Below are positions 40,553-40,720 of a stretch of DNA of 40,720 nt, piece after piece. Below the pieces are notes generated by a model. That model did no database searches. It was not told the origin of the DNA and saw nothing but the letters and a program-made list of their open reading frames with translations. Each line of letters opens with the position of its first letter. Positions within the stretch are counted from its first letter, which is position 1. The DNA lies in NCBI GenBank assembly GCA_009786535.1, contig WQRX01000016.1, positions 11,956-52,675 of the forward strand. Reading direction: 5' to 3'. The DNA comes from Defluviitaleaceae bacterium. GTDB lineage: Bacteria > Bacillota > Clostridia > Lachnospirales > WQUN01. The translations under genes were made by a program, and so were the position numbers.

Positions 40553-40720
40553 ATGACCGCCGAAAATAAAATAAAGCACATCCGGCTCGCCGCCATTATC
40601 GCCATATCGGGGAACGCACTGCTTGCTACGTTGAAACTGGTGGCGGGCTTTTTCTCGGGCAGTGCGGCGTTAATCGGCGCAGGGATAGATTCCTCCACCG
40701 ACATATTGATTAGCATCATC
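40553..40720 (+). CDS. Cation diffusion facilitator (CDF) efflux protein, 5' part
   Basis: Only the first 56 codons are in the window. AAAGGAGG ends 9 nt before ATG 40553. The sequence shows the first membrane helix (LAAIIAISGNALLATLKLVAGFFSG, about 11-35) and the CDF block SAALIGAGIDSSTDIL, with the Asp residues that bind Zn or other divalent metal in the transport site. CDF proteins export Zn, Cd, Fe or Mn by proton antiport. The position beyond the ATPase suggests shared metal defence. The remainder lies past the window end. Confidence 0.88.
   Translation, partial: MTAENKIKHIRLAAIIAISGNALLATLKLVAGFFSGSAALIGAGIDSSTDILISII

Noticed and set aside
1..40720. tRNA genes, rRNA genes, CRISPR arrays or insertion sequences
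   Set aside because: No T-arm/acceptor combination other than tmRNA, no regular spacer-repeat array, and no transposase with terminal inverted repeats was seen.

Overview
The window looks like chromosome of an endospore-forming, Gram-positive anaerobe (Firmicutes, probably Clostridia). The pointers are spoVT, a SleB/CwlJ-type cortex-hydrolase domain, a Firmicute-style infC-rpmI-rplT operon with a long leader, HU, a one-piece tmRNA, TTGACA/TATAAT-type promoters and strong purine-rich ribosome binding sites. Housekeeping stretches are visibly richer in G+C than the accessory stretches (about 1-2000 and 5050-11750), which are A+T-rich and carry most of the unknown and broken genes. The species cannot be named from this sequence.

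Layout. 1-2000: an unknown gene behind a good promoter, then a membrane-anchored SleB-like protein. 2044-4934: asnS, tdh and the tmRNA gene ssrA. 5050-11750: an A+T-rich accessory island beginning just past the 3' end of ssrA. It holds a zinc-ribbon membrane protein with an SPFH/GYF protein, an XRE regulator with a frayed end, a KilA-N protein, a serine recombinase wrecked by several lesions, and a frameshifted RelA/SpoT-domain alarmone synthetase fused to an unknown C-terminal domain. 11767-15611 (minus): secreted amidase, HU, MazG and SpoVT. 15731-18367: a chemoreceptor with a long chain of HAMP-like units. 18433-19822 (minus): rplT, rpmI and infC (probably with an ATT start), a leader and a promoter. 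19882-22919 (minus): an ABC-class ATPase, a small unexplained transcription unit, and a HEPN/MNT pair. 22959-28191 (minus): six overlapping genes (GntR regulator, ABC ATPase, ABC permease, glycerol-1-phosphate dehydrogenase, MFS transporter, unknown Cys-rich protein) behind one promoter with a dyad. 28269-32513 (plus): an unknown protein, a decayed LysR remnant, then a membrane-anchored protein with nth and an ATP-grasp enzyme, a terminator and a tiny two-helix membrane protein. 32475-38032 (minus): an RNase G-like protein, a Cache-PAS-GAF-GGDEF diguanylate cyclase, a large membrane protein and a frameshifted GntR regulator. 38046-40720 (plus): a metal-resistance cluster of CadC-type ArsR repressor, P1B-type ATPase and the start of a CDF efflux protein, with matching operator palindromes in front of the repressor and of the ATPase.

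How the genes work together. The clearest functional units are metal efflux (38 kb onward), the translation operon infC-rpmI-rplT, the GntR-controlled transporter and G1P-dehydrogenase operon, and the HEPN/MNT toxin-antitoxin-like pair. No complete, plainly new system is visible. The best leads are the RelA/SpoT fusion at 10380-11745, the small transcription unit at 21833-22074, the six-gene G1PDH operon, and the SleB-like protein that lacks the usual first glutamate. Three genes (gntR at 37565, the alarmone synthetase, the XRE regulator) are broken by one-base shifts, two of them in runs of A. Either real decay or assembly error could explain these, and raw reads would settle it.
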